Assembly: GCF_037153985.1 (NCBI RefSeq)
Contig: NZ_JBBAYI010000001.1
Span: 558,001-622,000, forward strand
Direction of reading: 5' to 3'
From: Emticicia sp037153985
Lineage (GTDB): Bacteria; Bacteroidota; Bacteroidia; Cytophagales; Spirosomataceae
DNA length: 64,000 bases
Translations under genes and position numbers: made by a program
Notes under the pieces: model-generated
Told to the model about the DNA's origin: nothing
What the model saw: only the letters and a program-made list of their open reading frames with translations
Databases searched by the model: none
Shown here: one piece after another, positions 50,671 through 59,538 of the stretch
Position numbering within the stretch: the stretch's first letter is position 1
Layout of the letters: each line of letters opens with the position of its first letter

Positions 50671-51657
50671 ATGTCATTAATTAGTAATAATTTAAAATAC
50701 CTGCGACGAATCAATGGACTAACTCAGGAGCAGTTTGCTCGCCGGATTGGTACCAAAAGAGCCAATGTAGGGGCTTATGAAGAAGCAAGGGCTGTTCCGC
50801 CAGTAGATACGCTTAAAATTATAGCCAATACTTTTGGTATCAGTGTTGATGATTTCGTAAAAAAAGATATAAGAAAACTACGCGAAACCCCTGACCTTAC
50901 CTTTGGTTTTGACTCGAAACCTGCTTACAGTCAGGACGAACCGGAAACGAACGAAGACCCATTTGATTTTCCGCCCTCTATTGGCGATTTAATGCATAAA
51001 TTCTTAGGCAATGAGCCAACTCCTCAGGAAAAACCCGCTGAAATGATAGCCCAGAAAGTTACGCTAAAGCCTACTGAGAAAATAAGTTTTGAGCCTGAAC
51101 TTCCGATACAAGCTCCTAAACCCGTGCCTAAACCTGAGTATATCGAGCCAGCACCTCGGTATGTAAGCGAAAGCTCGGCACATAAAAATACCATTCAGAT
51201 AGTACGCCGATTTCAGTTTAACGACTACCTGATGAAAAATAAAGAATTTAGTTTTCTGAGAACACTCACAGAGTTTCATTTGCCTACGCTGCCGCCAGGC
51301 GATTACAGAGCCTTTGAAGCAACAGAAGATTTTGCCTTTGAGGGGGCCTTATTAATTGGTTCTTTGATAAAAGACTGGTTTGATATTACTGATAGTAAGA
51401 ACTATGTATTGGTTACCAAACCACAGGGTATTATTTACAGACGTGTATACAATCAGGTCAAAATAAAGGGGACACTTCTACTAAGCTCAGATAACCATCG
51501 GTTTCCTAGTACTGAAATATCAATTAATGATGTTATTGAAATCTGGGAAGTAAAAGCGTTCTTAAGCTATTCGTTGCCAGAACCAAGTATTAGTTTCGAT
51601 AAATTGAGCAATCTGGTAGGTGAAATGAAATTTGAACTGGACCGATTAAAAAAATAA
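50671..51657 (+). CDS. XRE-family transcription regulator with LexA/S24-like C-terminal domain
   Basis: A 328-residue DNA-binding protein. The N-terminal helix-turn-helix (about 6-62) is NNLKYLRRINGLTQEQFARRIGTKRANVGAYEEARAVPPVDTLKIIANTFGISVDDFVKKDI. A proline-rich linker (about 85-165) follows. The last 150 residues resemble an S24/LexA-like beta fold (LPPGDYRAFEATEDFAFEGALLIGSLIKDWFDI, YVLVTKPQGIIYRRVYNQVKIKGTLLLSSDN). The GDSM serine motif of self-cleaving repressors is missing, so cleavage is unlikely and a ligand- or dimerisation role is inferred. The C terminus ends in a predicted coiled-coil (VGEMKFELDRLKK). The target genes are unknown. Confidence 0.85.
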   Translation: MSLISNNLKYLRRINGLTQEQFARRIGTKRANVGAYEEARAVPPVDTLKIIANTFGISVDDFVKKDIRKLRETPDLTFGFDSKPAYSQDEPETNEDPFDFPPSIGDLMHKFLGNEPTPQEKPAEMIAQKVTLKPTEKISFEPELPIQAPKPVPKPEYIEPAPRYVSESSAHKNTIQIVRRFQFNDYLMKNKEFSFLRTLTEFHLPTLPPGDYRAFEATEDFAFEGALLIGSLIKDWFDITDSKNYVLVTKPQGIIYRRVYNQVKIKGTLLLSSDNHRFPSTEISINDVIEIWEVKAFLSYSLPEPSISFDKLSNLVGEMKFELDRLKK

Positions 51658-51783
51658 ACCTATTTTAAAATTCAAGAAATATAGATTACTGAGTTTTAAA
51701 TGCCTAGATATTTCATGTACTAGCCCTACATTGGCCCTTAGTTATAAATTTGCCCTAAAAGTTTCTATTATTTTATCATATAA

Positions 51784-52929
51784 ATGCTTATTCATTCTAA
51801 ACAACCTCATGTAGGAACCACCATTTTTACGGTTATGTCGCAGTTAGCTGCCGAAACTGGGGCTCTAAATTTATCGCAGGGCTTTCCAAATTATAACTGT
51901 TCTCCGCAATTAATCGAACTGGTTAATCATTATATGCAAAAAGGCATGAATCAGTACGCGCCTATGGCTGGTATTTTGCCATTAAGGGAAATACTAGCAC
52001 AGAAAACCGCTGATTTGTATCAATTAAACTACCATCCTGCTGATGAAATCACCATCGTTTCAGGCTGTACGGAGGCAATCTATGCAACTATGGCTGCCAT
52101 TGTTCAATCAGGCGATGAGGTAATTGTATTTGAACCGGCTTATGATAGTTATGTTCCTTCTATTGAACTTAATGGCGGTAAACCTGTGTATATTACACTT
52201 AGCCCAGAAAATGATTTTTCGATAGACTGGTCATTAGTAAAAAGTAAGATTAATGAACGTACCAAAGCACTTATATTAACAACTCCGCATAACCCGACAG
52301 GAAAGTGCCTAACCCAAGAAGACTTGAACAAGTTAGCCGATGCCGTAAAGGGTACAAATGTATTTATCATATCAGACGAAGTGTATGAACATATTATTTT
52401 TGATGAAAGAAAGCATCTTTCGCCTGCCATGCACCCCGAATTAAAGGAACGAACGTTTTTATGTGGCTCTTTTGGCAAAACTTTCCATACTACTGGCTGG
52501 AAATTAGGCTATTGTATGGCTCCCAGAGAACTAAGTGTTGAGTTCAGGAAGACACACCAGTGGATAACCTTTGCATCGCCTACACCTATGCAATATGCCT
52601 TTGCAGATTTCATGAAAAATCCTGACAATTACTTGTCAGTACGTAGTTTCTATGAAGACAAACGTAATAAGTTTATCAAATGGCTGAGTAGCTCAAGGTT
52701 TACACTGAAACCAGCCGAAGGCAGTTTCTTTCAAATGCTCTCTTATAGCAATATTACCGACGAGCCTGATTATGACCTTGCTGTCAGATGGACAAAAGAA
52801 ATTGGGGTTGCTTCTATTCCTGTATCGGTTTTTTATCAGAATAAGAACGATAACAAGATTTTAAGATTCTGTTTTGCGAAAGATGACGAAATGTTAGAAA
52901 AAGCTGCTGAGCGGCTTTGTAAATTATAG
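51784..52929 (+). CDS. PLP-dependent aminotransferase, methionine aminotransferase (YbdL)-like
   Basis: A 381-residue class I/II aminotransferase, fold type I. Visible: HVGTTIFTVMSQLAAETGALNLSQGFPNYNC and MNQYAPMAGILPLREILAQK (YbdL-type opening), TIVSGCTEAIYATMAAIVQSGDEVIVFEPAYDSY, TTPHNPTGKC, ISDEVYEHIIFD and the PLP lysine in CGSFGKTFHTTGWKLGYCMAP. Probably transaminates methionine or aromatic keto acids, as in the methionine salvage pathway; the substrate is inference. It starts 126 bases after the XRE gene and ends at a hairpin shared with the convergent transporter gene. Confidence 0.9.
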   Translation: MLIHSKQPHVGTTIFTVMSQLAAETGALNLSQGFPNYNCSPQLIELVNHYMQKGMNQYAPMAGILPLREILAQKTADLYQLNYHPADEITIVSGCTEAIYATMAAIVQSGDEVIVFEPAYDSYVPSIELNGGKPVYITLSPENDFSIDWSLVKSKINERTKALILTTPHNPTGKCLTQEDLNKLADAVKGTNVFIISDEVYEHIIFDERKHLSPAMHPELKERTFLCGSFGKTFHTTGWKLGYCMAPRELSVEFRKTHQWITFASPTPMQYAFADFMKNPDNYLSVRSFYEDKRNKFIKWLSSSRFTLKPAEGSFFQMLSYSNITDEPDYDLAVRWTKEIGVASIPVSVFYQNKNDNKILRFCFAKDDEMLEKAAERLCKL

Positions 52930-52933
52930 TATA

Positions 52934-52953
52934 GAGAGGGTAAAAACCCTCTC
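52934..52953. terminator. Weak terminator-like hairpin between convergent genes
   Basis: GAGAGGGT (52934-52941) pairs perfectly with ACCCTCTC (52946-52953) around an AAAA loop. There is no clear T-run on the plus strand, so it may act as a factor-dependent terminator or only stabilise the mRNA ends. Confidence 0.45.
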
Positions 52954-52979
52954 CTATTACCATTCCTGACAATACTTGC

Positions 52980-54080
52980 TCAACCATGAGCTTTAGAAAC
53001 CCTCACGATTGTTTTAGTAATAAATTTAGGTATAAAACTGATACCTATTAAACCCAAGCCTGTAAGCAGTAGTACTTCTGTATGAGCAAAAAAAGTACCT
53101 GCCGATAAAATACCCATCACTAAAATAGTAGAAAATGGTAATGAAAAAGCTAATACCAGCACTGCCAATTCAATATTAAAAGTTCGTTTTTCCTTAGGCA
53201 AATGGCTTGTTTCTTCACGCAAGGCTATGGCCGACATGTGCGCAAATGGCCAGAAACTACACGAACTCAAAGGTACTACAACAGCCAACAGCACAAGTAC
53301 CGGAGATGAAATCTGAAATATTGTAATAATAAGCACACTAAAAAGGATGGTTATGCCTGCCCTGAACAATAGTATTGAACTTACAAGCCTGATTTTGCCT
53401 TCTTTTAGTTGTACAGCCAAACCAATGTATATCAATACCATTGGGGTCATGAGCATACTGGTTCGGTTAAATATTTCTGAAATAATTGGCGGTAAATCTT
53501 CAAAACTGATACCAAAACTTAAAAAACCAATTGCCAGTAACATTACAATATTGATAGGCTCTTTTACGAGGCTCAATAACAAACTTTTCAGTTTTCCTTC
53601 TTCTTTTACTTCGTTGGCTTTATTGTTTTTGAGGTACATATTCATTGCCACAAAGTACAGAAAATTGAGTGCAAAAAACTTATTGCCAACATCGGCCATA
53701 GCAGCTTTTGCCAACGATTCTTTTCCAAGAAATTCATGAATAAAAGGAAAACTCGATAAACCCGGTGCCAGCGAGGGCATAAGCATGGTGAGGGTTCTAC
53801 CCGTTGAACTATCGGCTTCAATCTTAAAAAGAAGCAGAATGTACGGCATCGACAAATAAATAAAGAAATTAAATGCCAGCGTGATGAGTGGATATATTAA
53901 CAGGGTTGAATCTATTTTAACACCCATTAAAGCCACAAAAACTGTTGAAGGCAGCGCCACAGAAAGAATCATTTCTTTAATGCCATTCAATTCTGTTCTA
54001 TTTTTGATTTTTGACCTTAATGCCAACCCAATCACAATCAGAAGAATTAATATAAATGTTTTTTGAAGTGCTACTGCCAT
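52980..54080 (-). CDS. AEC-family permease (auxin efflux carrier-like)
   Basis: A 366-residue integral membrane protein with about ten hydrophobic segments in two repeats, typical of the AEC family that exports organic acids such as malate or auxin-like compounds. The N terminus is MAVALQKTFILILLIVIGLALRSKIKNRTELNGIKEMILSVALPSTVFVALMGV; the PSTV-like kink and GLAVQLK-like segments are seen. The ATG at 54080 is chosen; the longer reading frame upstream would run through a perfect hairpin at 54125-54151 and lacks family similarity. It lies downstream of the exported aminotransferase on the same strand, separated by that hairpin. Confidence 0.85.
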   Translation of the reverse strand: MAVALQKTFILILLIVIGLALRSKIKNRTELNGIKEMILSVALPSTVFVALMGVKIDSTLLIYPLITLAFNFFIYLSMPYILLLFKIEADSSTGRTLTMLMPSLAPGLSSFPFIHEFLGKESLAKAAMADVGNKFFALNFLYFVAMNMYLKNNKANEVKEEGKLKSLLLSLVKEPINIVMLLAIGFLSFGISFEDLPPIISEIFNRTSMLMTPMVLIYIGLAVQLKEGKIRLVSSILLFRAGITILFSVLIITIFQISSPVLVLLAVVVPLSSCSFWPFAHMSAIALREETSHLPKEKRTFNIELAVLVLAFSLPFSTILVMGILSAGTFFAHTEVLLLTGLGLIGISFIPKFITKTIVRVSKAHG

Positions 54081-54124
54081 AAGAATTAGGAAATTTTGGA
54101 AAATAAGTTTCCTGCAATGCCTGA

Positions 54125-54151
54125 GTAAGAAAACGCATGAGGTTTTCTTAC
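54125..54151 (-). terminator. Perfect hairpin between the exported aminotransferase and the AEC gene
   Basis: GTAAGAAAAC (54125-54134) and GTTTTCTTAC (54142-54151) pair perfectly around GCATGAG. There is no T-run on the minus strand, so termination is partial at best. It also supports the shorter start of the AEC gene. Confidence 0.5.
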
Positions 54152-54189
54152 CCAAACATTTAATTTATGATTAAATAGATTTACTAAGA

Positions 54190-55383
54190 CTAGCTGATTT
54201 CTTCCAGAGCTTTTACGAAAAGTTTAACTTCGTCCATTGTCCCCATACTTACCCGACACCATGTTTTTTTCTGAATATCGAAAGTTCGGATTCCTATGCC
54301 TTTGGCATACATTTTAGCCAAAAAGTCCTTGCCATCCATCGTAATCGGGAAAATGACAAAGTTTGTATATGACGGAATATATTTGTAGTTCATTTTATCC
54401 AGATTAGCATAAAGATATGCTTTTACCTCCGAATTTAGTTTTTTCGTGCTAGCCTGAAACTCCATATCTTCGATACTTGCCGATGCCGCCAATACAGAAG
54501 TGTAAGAAATACCCATACCGCCTCTGGTAATATTCTGTATTTTATCCAGAAACGATGGCAAAGCTGCGATATAACCAACGCGTAGACCTGCCATTCCCAT
54601 AATTTTTGAGAATGTACGGGCTATAATTACATTTTTGTTTTGCCCTAACAACGAAACCATACTTTCAGTACCTGTTCCTTCAGCCAATTCAAGATAGGCT
54701 TCATCAATAAAAACAGGCACTTTTTCTGACACACGTGAACAGAAATCAAGTAGTTCCTTACCTGAAGTAATACTACCCGTAGGATTATTCGGATTACAGA
54801 TATACACTAATTTGGTATCGGCATCAATTGCTGCTTCCATTGCTGGGAGGTCGTGCGACCAGTCACTTCTACAAGGAACGGCCTTCCATTTGGCTCCAGT
54901 TGCTTTGGCCACATTTACTAATGACATATAACATGGGTCGGCCGAAACAATATTACCTCCATTCATGAATTGTACAATAGCTACTTTTTCTAATAAATCA
55001 GATGAACCCGGCCCCATCATAATGTGGTTTGGTGTAACTCCCGGTCCTTCTTTCTTAACAATCTTACCTACTAAATCACTTAATTCTTTCCATGCGTAAC
55101 GATTCCCCAAAGAAACTGAATCAACAACTGCTTGTTTGGCACTTGCTGGTGGTCCGTACGGGTTCTCGTTTGCATTCAGACGCGCTTTCAATTTTGTTAC
55201 ATCAGGTGGATTGCTGATAAAATGCTCACGCATTAAAGGGGTATAATAAAGCCTGTTTTTAGAATCTATTTTAACAGGAGTATTAGGAAATGCACCCATA
55301 CTTAGTTGTGGGGCAATTACCATACCTCCGAGTGCCGTCAGGCTTGACTTTAAAAGTTTACGTCTGTCGATTTTTTGAGTCAT
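54190..55383 (-). CDS. Tat-exported PLP-dependent aminotransferase (histidinol-phosphate aminotransferase-like)
   Basis: A 397-residue protein with a Tat signal (Arg7-Arg8 in KIDRRKLLKSSLTALGGMVIAPQLSMGA) followed by a fold-type I aminotransferase of the HisC type. Visible: ARLNANENPYGPPASAKQAVVDSV, MGPGSSDLLEKVA, VSADPCYMSLVNVAKATGAKWKAVPCR, VYICNPNNPTGSI, VFIDEAYLELAE and the PLP-lysine segment ARTFSKIMGMAGLRVGY. It would act outside the cytoplasm, so it is not the biosynthetic HisC. The natural substrate is unknown. A TTG three codons upstream is an alternative start. The AEC transporter gene lies downstream on the same strand. Confidence 0.88.
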   Translation of the reverse strand: MTQKIDRRKLLKSSLTALGGMVIAPQLSMGAFPNTPVKIDSKNRLYYTPLMREHFISNPPDVTKLKARLNANENPYGPPASAKQAVVDSVSLGNRYAWKELSDLVGKIVKKEGPGVTPNHIMMGPGSSDLLEKVAIVQFMNGGNIVSADPCYMSLVNVAKATGAKWKAVPCRSDWSHDLPAMEAAIDADTKLVYICNPNNPTGSITSGKELLDFCSRVSEKVPVFIDEAYLELAEGTGTESMVSLLGQNKNVIIARTFSKIMGMAGLRVGYIAALPSFLDKIQNITRGGMGISYTSVLAASASIEDMEFQASTKKLNSEVKAYLYANLDKMNYKYIPSYTNFVIFPITMDGKDFLAKMYAKGIGIRTFDIQKKTWCRVSMGTMDEVKLFVKALEEIS

Positions 55384-55392
55384 TTTCTTCAA

Positions 55393-55930
55393 ATGTTTAA
55401 AGAGTATAAAATTGTTTAGCTTTAAGTTACTCTGATATAATATATTACCTGATACAGACAGTAGTGATATTTAGCTGAATCGATAAATTCAGAAGATTCT
55501 GGCTTGCGATGGTATTGAAACATTGCTGAAGTGTTTCAATGAAAATAATTAGAAATTGTAGAAAAGTATTATTGATAGCAAATGTAATTATAATACAACA
55601 AATTGACAATATTTTTTATTATTAAATTTTAACATATTTTTTTTAAAATATTAATTTCAAATTCAATTATACTTTATTTATACACTTATATTTTATTTAT
55701 TTTTAATTTTTATTCAAAAATAACATTTTTTTTAAACATATATAATATTTTACATTTTACAGATTTTGCAGTAAATAATTTCTAATAATTGCACATTTAC
55801 AAGTAAATATTTAAAAATTTAAACTATTTTTAATATTAAGTTAAATTTTTATTAAAATAATTTGCAAGTATTTTTTTTAACATATTATATTGCATTAGAA
55901 ATTATTAGAAAAGTACAATATACTTCATCA
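55393..55930. other. Extremely A+T-rich gene-free block
   Basis: About 540 bases with no gene; from 55600 to 55915 the sequence is almost only A and T with long homopolymer runs. It holds a perfect 13-base inverted repeat (AATAATTTCTAAT at 55774-55786, ATTAGAAATTATT at 55894-55906). It should contain the promoter of the exported aminotransferase (minus) and probably upstream elements of susC (plus). A site for a nucleoid or H-NS-like binding protein is possible, but this is inference. Confidence 0.6.
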
Positions 55931-56323
55931 GAAACTCTCTTCCGACCGCAAAAGCCGAGTATCTGACATTTTATTAAGGAAACTTCACAATTAGCGAAGT
56001 TGCGGGGTTATTAGTCTACCTCTGAAACGACTAATTTCAATTGCTGAACATCGAATAACTTAATTAAAAATTTTCCCATTAAAGGCATTTTCATACTCTA
56101 ACCGGTATGTTTAGCGAATGCTTTTGCCTAAAAAATCGAACGTATTAACGCCTTAAAGATTAAGAAGAGACAGGCTTGCACCTCTCTTGCTGACGTAGCT
56201 CCCGACTTCAATCATCACTCGAAGCTGAGCGGTCGGAATTTCGAGCGATTGGTTGAGTCGGACGGCTTCGTAAGTTAAACTTCCTATTAGCTTAACTAAA
56301 CCTTTACTAAACACCTTACACGT
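55921..56323 (+). promoter_or_regulatory. Highly structured 400-nt leader before susC
   Basis: The G+C content rises sharply compared with the block upstream, and the region is packed with inverted repeats: AACTTC/GAAGTT (55981-55986, 55996-56001), ATTAGTC/GACTAAT (56010-56016, 56029-56035), AAAGGCATT/AATGCTTTT enclosing CATAC/GTATG (56081-56125), AAGAGA/TCTCTT (56165-56170, 56183-56188), and a three-part stem CCGACT, CAATC, CTCGAA with TTCGAG, GATTG, AGTCGG (56202-56261). CGAAGC (56220-56225) can alternatively pair with GCTTCG (56265-56270), excluding the CTCGAA helix. This looks like a regulatory RNA leader of the susC operon. No known riboswitch is recognised. Confidence 0.5.
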
Positions 56324-59300
56324 ATGAAAAAACACTTATACTACTTCACAGTTATTTTTCTTTTGCCCCTTACACTTTTTGCTCAGGAGAAACTCCTGAC
56401 AGGTGTAGTAAATTCGGCTGAGGAAGGTGCGTTGCCGGGGGTTTCGATTGCATTGAAGGGCGCCAGTATCGGCACTATGACCGACGCAAATGGCAAGTTT
56501 TCTATTAAAGTTCCTTCTGCTAATGGTATTTTGGTTTTCAGTGCTATTGGTTATAAAACCATAGAAGAAAAAATAGATAACAGAACAACCTATGAGATTA
56601 CGCTCACAAGCGACACCAAAACACTCAATGAAGTGGTAGTTACAGCATTGGGTATTTCGCGTGAAAAGAAATCGTTGGGTTTCTCACAGCAGGAAGTAAA
56701 AGGTGAAAGTATTGTTGAGGCCCGTTCGACCAACGTAGTAAACTCTTTGGCAGGTCGTATTGCAGGAGTCAGAATTAGTAGTAATGGCGGGCCCGGTAGT
56801 GGCTCAACCATTCAGATTCGTGGCTCATCATCCGTATCAGGTAATAACCAGCCCCTGATTGTTCTTGATGGCGTTCCACTTCAACAACAATATGATAAAC
56901 AGTTTGGAGGTGGAATCTCTGAAATTAACCCCGATAACATAAAAGATATTTCGGTACTGAAAGGCCCTAATGCCGCTGCCCTATATGGCTCACGAGCAGC
57001 CAACGGGGTTATTCTGATTACCTCCAAAGATGGTGCAGGAAGCAAAGGGCTAGGTATTGAATACAATGCAAACTTTACAGCCGAACGCCCATTGGTAAAA
57101 CCTAATTTTCAGAACACTTATGGTGGCGGAAACGGTTATACCACTTGGTATTCGGATGGGTGGAGTGGCACCATTCAACCCGATGCTTACGACCAGTATA
57201 AAGCTGCCTATGGTTTTGTTTCGCCCGGAAAAACTACGGGTACCGATGGAACCGATGAAAGCTGGGGAGCTCCTATGGACGGCCGTTTGGTACGCCAATG
57301 GTTTACCGGAAAAGATGTAGCCCCATTAACGCCGCAGCCAAACAACTGGGATGAATTCTGGGAAACGGGCACTTCCTTTACAAACCACATAGCATTATCG
57401 GGAGCCAATGAGCGTGGCAATTTCCGTTTGAGCTTCGACAGACTGAACCAGAAAGGGCTAGCCTATAAAAATGGTTTTGAAAGAAGTAATTTTAAAATAA
57501 ATTCAAATTATAAGCTCAATAAATTCCTTTCGGCTACTGTATCGGGAGAATATATCAAATCAGGTGGTAATCGGACTTATCAGAATGGCGATACTTTTAT
57601 CTGGTCACATAGGCATGTATCGTGGGACCAACTCGCTAATTACAAAGATTATGCTGCCGTGCATATCCAGAGGGCTGTTGCCGGAAAACTTCCCGACAAC
57701 GACCCACCCAACTGGCAACATACCTATTTTACCAACCCTTTCTATACCAATGAGTATTTGCCTAACACAAACGATAAAGACCGCCTTATCGGGAATATAT
57801 CAATCAATGCCAAGCTCCTGCCTTTTCTTAAATTAATGCTAAGAACAGGAACAGATATGTGGACCGATACCAGAATTAACATTGCTAACTTTGAACGTGT
57901 ACGTAATGGCAATAAAACACCCGGAACCTATTCAGAAGAGGTTTTGCGTCGTCAGGAAAGTAATCATGATTTTCTGTTAAGTTTTGATAAAACCTTCAAT
58001 AAGAACTTTTCGATAGTTGCACAGGCCGGTGGCGCTATCAGAACAAACTATTATAAAAGAAACTTTACCAATGTAGGTGAGCTTGTTGTAGATGGCGTAT
58101 ATAACCTAGCTAACTCAAATCCAAGCCAGAATTCAGTGGCCAGCCGTATCGAAGAAACAAATGTTCAGAGTTTATATGGCTCTGCTCAGTTTGGCTATAT
58201 GAATGCCTTGTTTTTAGATGTGACAGCTCGTAACGATTGGTCGAGTACCTTACCAGCCAACGCTCGTTCTTATTTCTACCCTTCTGTGTCTGCTAGTGCT
58301 GTAATTACAGACTTGATAAACATACCAAAAAGCATTTTATCTTTCGGAAAAGTAAGAGCTAGCTGGGCACAAGTAGGAAACGATGCCGACCCTTACCAAC
58401 TAACACAGACGTTCCGTCCGAGTGGTTCATGGAATGGCTCAATTCCTGAATATTACGAAAACATTACCATCTCTAATTCAACCCTGAAACCTGAAATAAC
58501 CACCGGAATCGAGTTCGGGCTTGACCTCCGTTTTCTTAAAAACAAGATAGGTCTGGATTTTACTTACTACGACCAGACAACCAAAAATCAGATTCTGGGT
58601 GTTGAAATTTCAAAAGCAAGTGGCTACGATAAACGTATTCTGAATGCTGGGCAGATTAACAACAAAGGTCTGGAAATTACTTTATCGGGTACACCTTTCG
58701 AGACTCCTAACGGCTTCAAGTGGGAAGTTGCCCTCAACTTTGCCAGAAATCGCAACCTCGTGGTTGAACTTGCCGAAGGTCTAACTACCTACACATTACA
58801 AGAACGCCGTGGTCTGATTTCGATTGCGCAAGTTGGTCAACCTTATGGAGCTTTGTATGGAATTGGTTTCAAACATGCACCTGATGGCCAAATTGTTTAT
58901 AACGATGGCTTACCCGTGGTTGAAACTACCCCAAGAGTATTAGGTAATATACAACCTGACTGGACGGGCGGTATATCAAACACACTTACCTATAAACGTT
59001 TGAGCTTGGCCTTTCTTGTAGACGTGAAAAAAGGTGGCGACTTCTTTGATGAAGGCACCGGAACAGCCCGCTGGACAGGTCAGTATGCTGAAACTGCACT
59101 AGGCCGTGAAGAAGGCGTAATAGGCAAAGGGGTAAAAAATATCGGAACATCCGACAACCCACAGTATGTACCTAACGACGTAATGGTTGCGGCTAACCAG
59201 TTTTACGGGTACAACAACCCAAGAAGATACCACGAAGCCGCCATTTTTGACGGTAGTTACATTAAACTTCGTGAGGTTTCTCTAGGTATCCGTTTGCCTG

Positions 59301-59494
59301 AGGCACTATTAAAGAAAGCCAGAATACAAAACGCTAAACTTTCATTAGTGGGCAGAAATCTGGCTATTTTATTTAAAAACTCACCACATATCGACCCCGA
59401 AGTTGACCGTTTTGGTGGTAATTCACAAGGTTTTGCTTATGGAGAATTACCATCTTCCAGAAGTCTGGGCTTTAACTTATCGCTCGGCTTCTAA
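56324..59494 (+). CDS. SusC/RagA-family TonB-linked outer-membrane transporter
   Basis: A 1056-residue outer-membrane beta-barrel importer. A Sec signal peptide (1-20, ending LFAQ) is followed by a carboxypeptidase-regulatory-like domain (about 24-105, GVVNSAEEGALPGVSIALKG), a plug (about 115-235, with VVTALGISREKKSLGFSQQEV, LAGRIAGVRISSNGGPGSGSTIQIRGSSSVSGNNQPLIVLDGVP and SVLKGPNAAALYGSRAANGVILIT) and a barrel. The C-terminal strand SRSLGFNLSLGF ends in Phe for Bam recognition. No N-terminal signalling extension for an anti-sigma factor is seen. It forms an operon with the SusD gene 44 bases downstream. The substrate is unknown; no glycoside hydrolases are adjacent. Confidence 0.96.
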   Translation: MKKHLYYFTVIFLLPLTLFAQEKLLTGVVNSAEEGALPGVSIALKGASIGTMTDANGKFSIKVPSANGILVFSAIGYKTIEEKIDNRTTYEITLTSDTKTLNEVVVTALGISREKKSLGFSQQEVKGESIVEARSTNVVNSLAGRIAGVRISSNGGPGSGSTIQIRGSSSVSGNNQPLIVLDGVPLQQQYDKQFGGGISEINPDNIKDISVLKGPNAAALYGSRAANGVILITSKDGAGSKGLGIEYNANFTAERPLVKPNFQNTYGGGNGYTTWYSDGWSGTIQPDAYDQYKAAYGFVSPGKTTGTDGTDESWGAPMDGRLVRQWFTGKDVAPLTPQPNNWDEFWETGTSFTNHIALSGANERGNFRLSFDRLNQKGLAYKNGFERSNFKINSNYKLNKFLSATVSGEYIKSGGNRTYQNGDTFIWSHRHVSWDQLANYKDYAAVHIQRAVAGKLPDNDPPNWQHTYFTNPFYTNEYLPNTNDKDRLIGNISINAKLLPFLKLMLRTGTDMWTDTRINIANFERVRNGNKTPGTYSEEVLRRQESNHDFLLSFDKTFNKNFSIVAQAGGAIRTNYYKRNFTNVGELVVDGVYNLANSNPSQNSVASRIEETNVQSLYGSAQFGYMNALFLDVTARNDWSSTLPANARSYFYPSVSASAVITDLINIPKSILSFGKVRASWAQVGNDADPYQLTQTFRPSGSWNGSIPEYYENITISNSTLKPEITTGIEFGLDLRFLKNKIGLDFTYYDQTTKNQILGVEISKASGYDKRILNAGQINNKGLEITLSGTPFETPNGFKWEVALNFARNRNLVVELAEGLTTYTLQERRGLISIAQVGQPYGALYGIGFKHAPDGQIVYNDGLPVVETTPRVLGNIQPDWTGGISNTLTYKRLSLAFLVDVKKGGDFFDEGTGTARWTGQYAETALGREEGVIGKGVKNIGTSDNPQYVPNDVMVAANQFYGYNNPRRYHEAAIFDGSYIKLREVSLGIRLPEALLKKARIQNAKLSLVGRNLAILFKNSPHIDPEVDRFGGNSQGFAYGELPSSRSLGFNLSLGF

Positions 59495-59538
59495 GCAGAT
59501 ATGGCTAGTTTTTTTCATTACCTAAATTTGAAATCTCT

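Noticed and set aside
54081..54155. Longer N terminus for the AEC permease
   Set aside because: It would run through a perfect hairpin and adds a basic, non-homologous stretch; the family start fits the ATG at 54080.
56153..56335. A 60-codon minus-strand frame in the susC leader that looks faintly like a transposase N terminus
   Set aside because: The resemblance rests on a few residues, the frame ends within the leader, there are no terminal inverted repeats of an element, and the segment is better explained as structured leader RNA.
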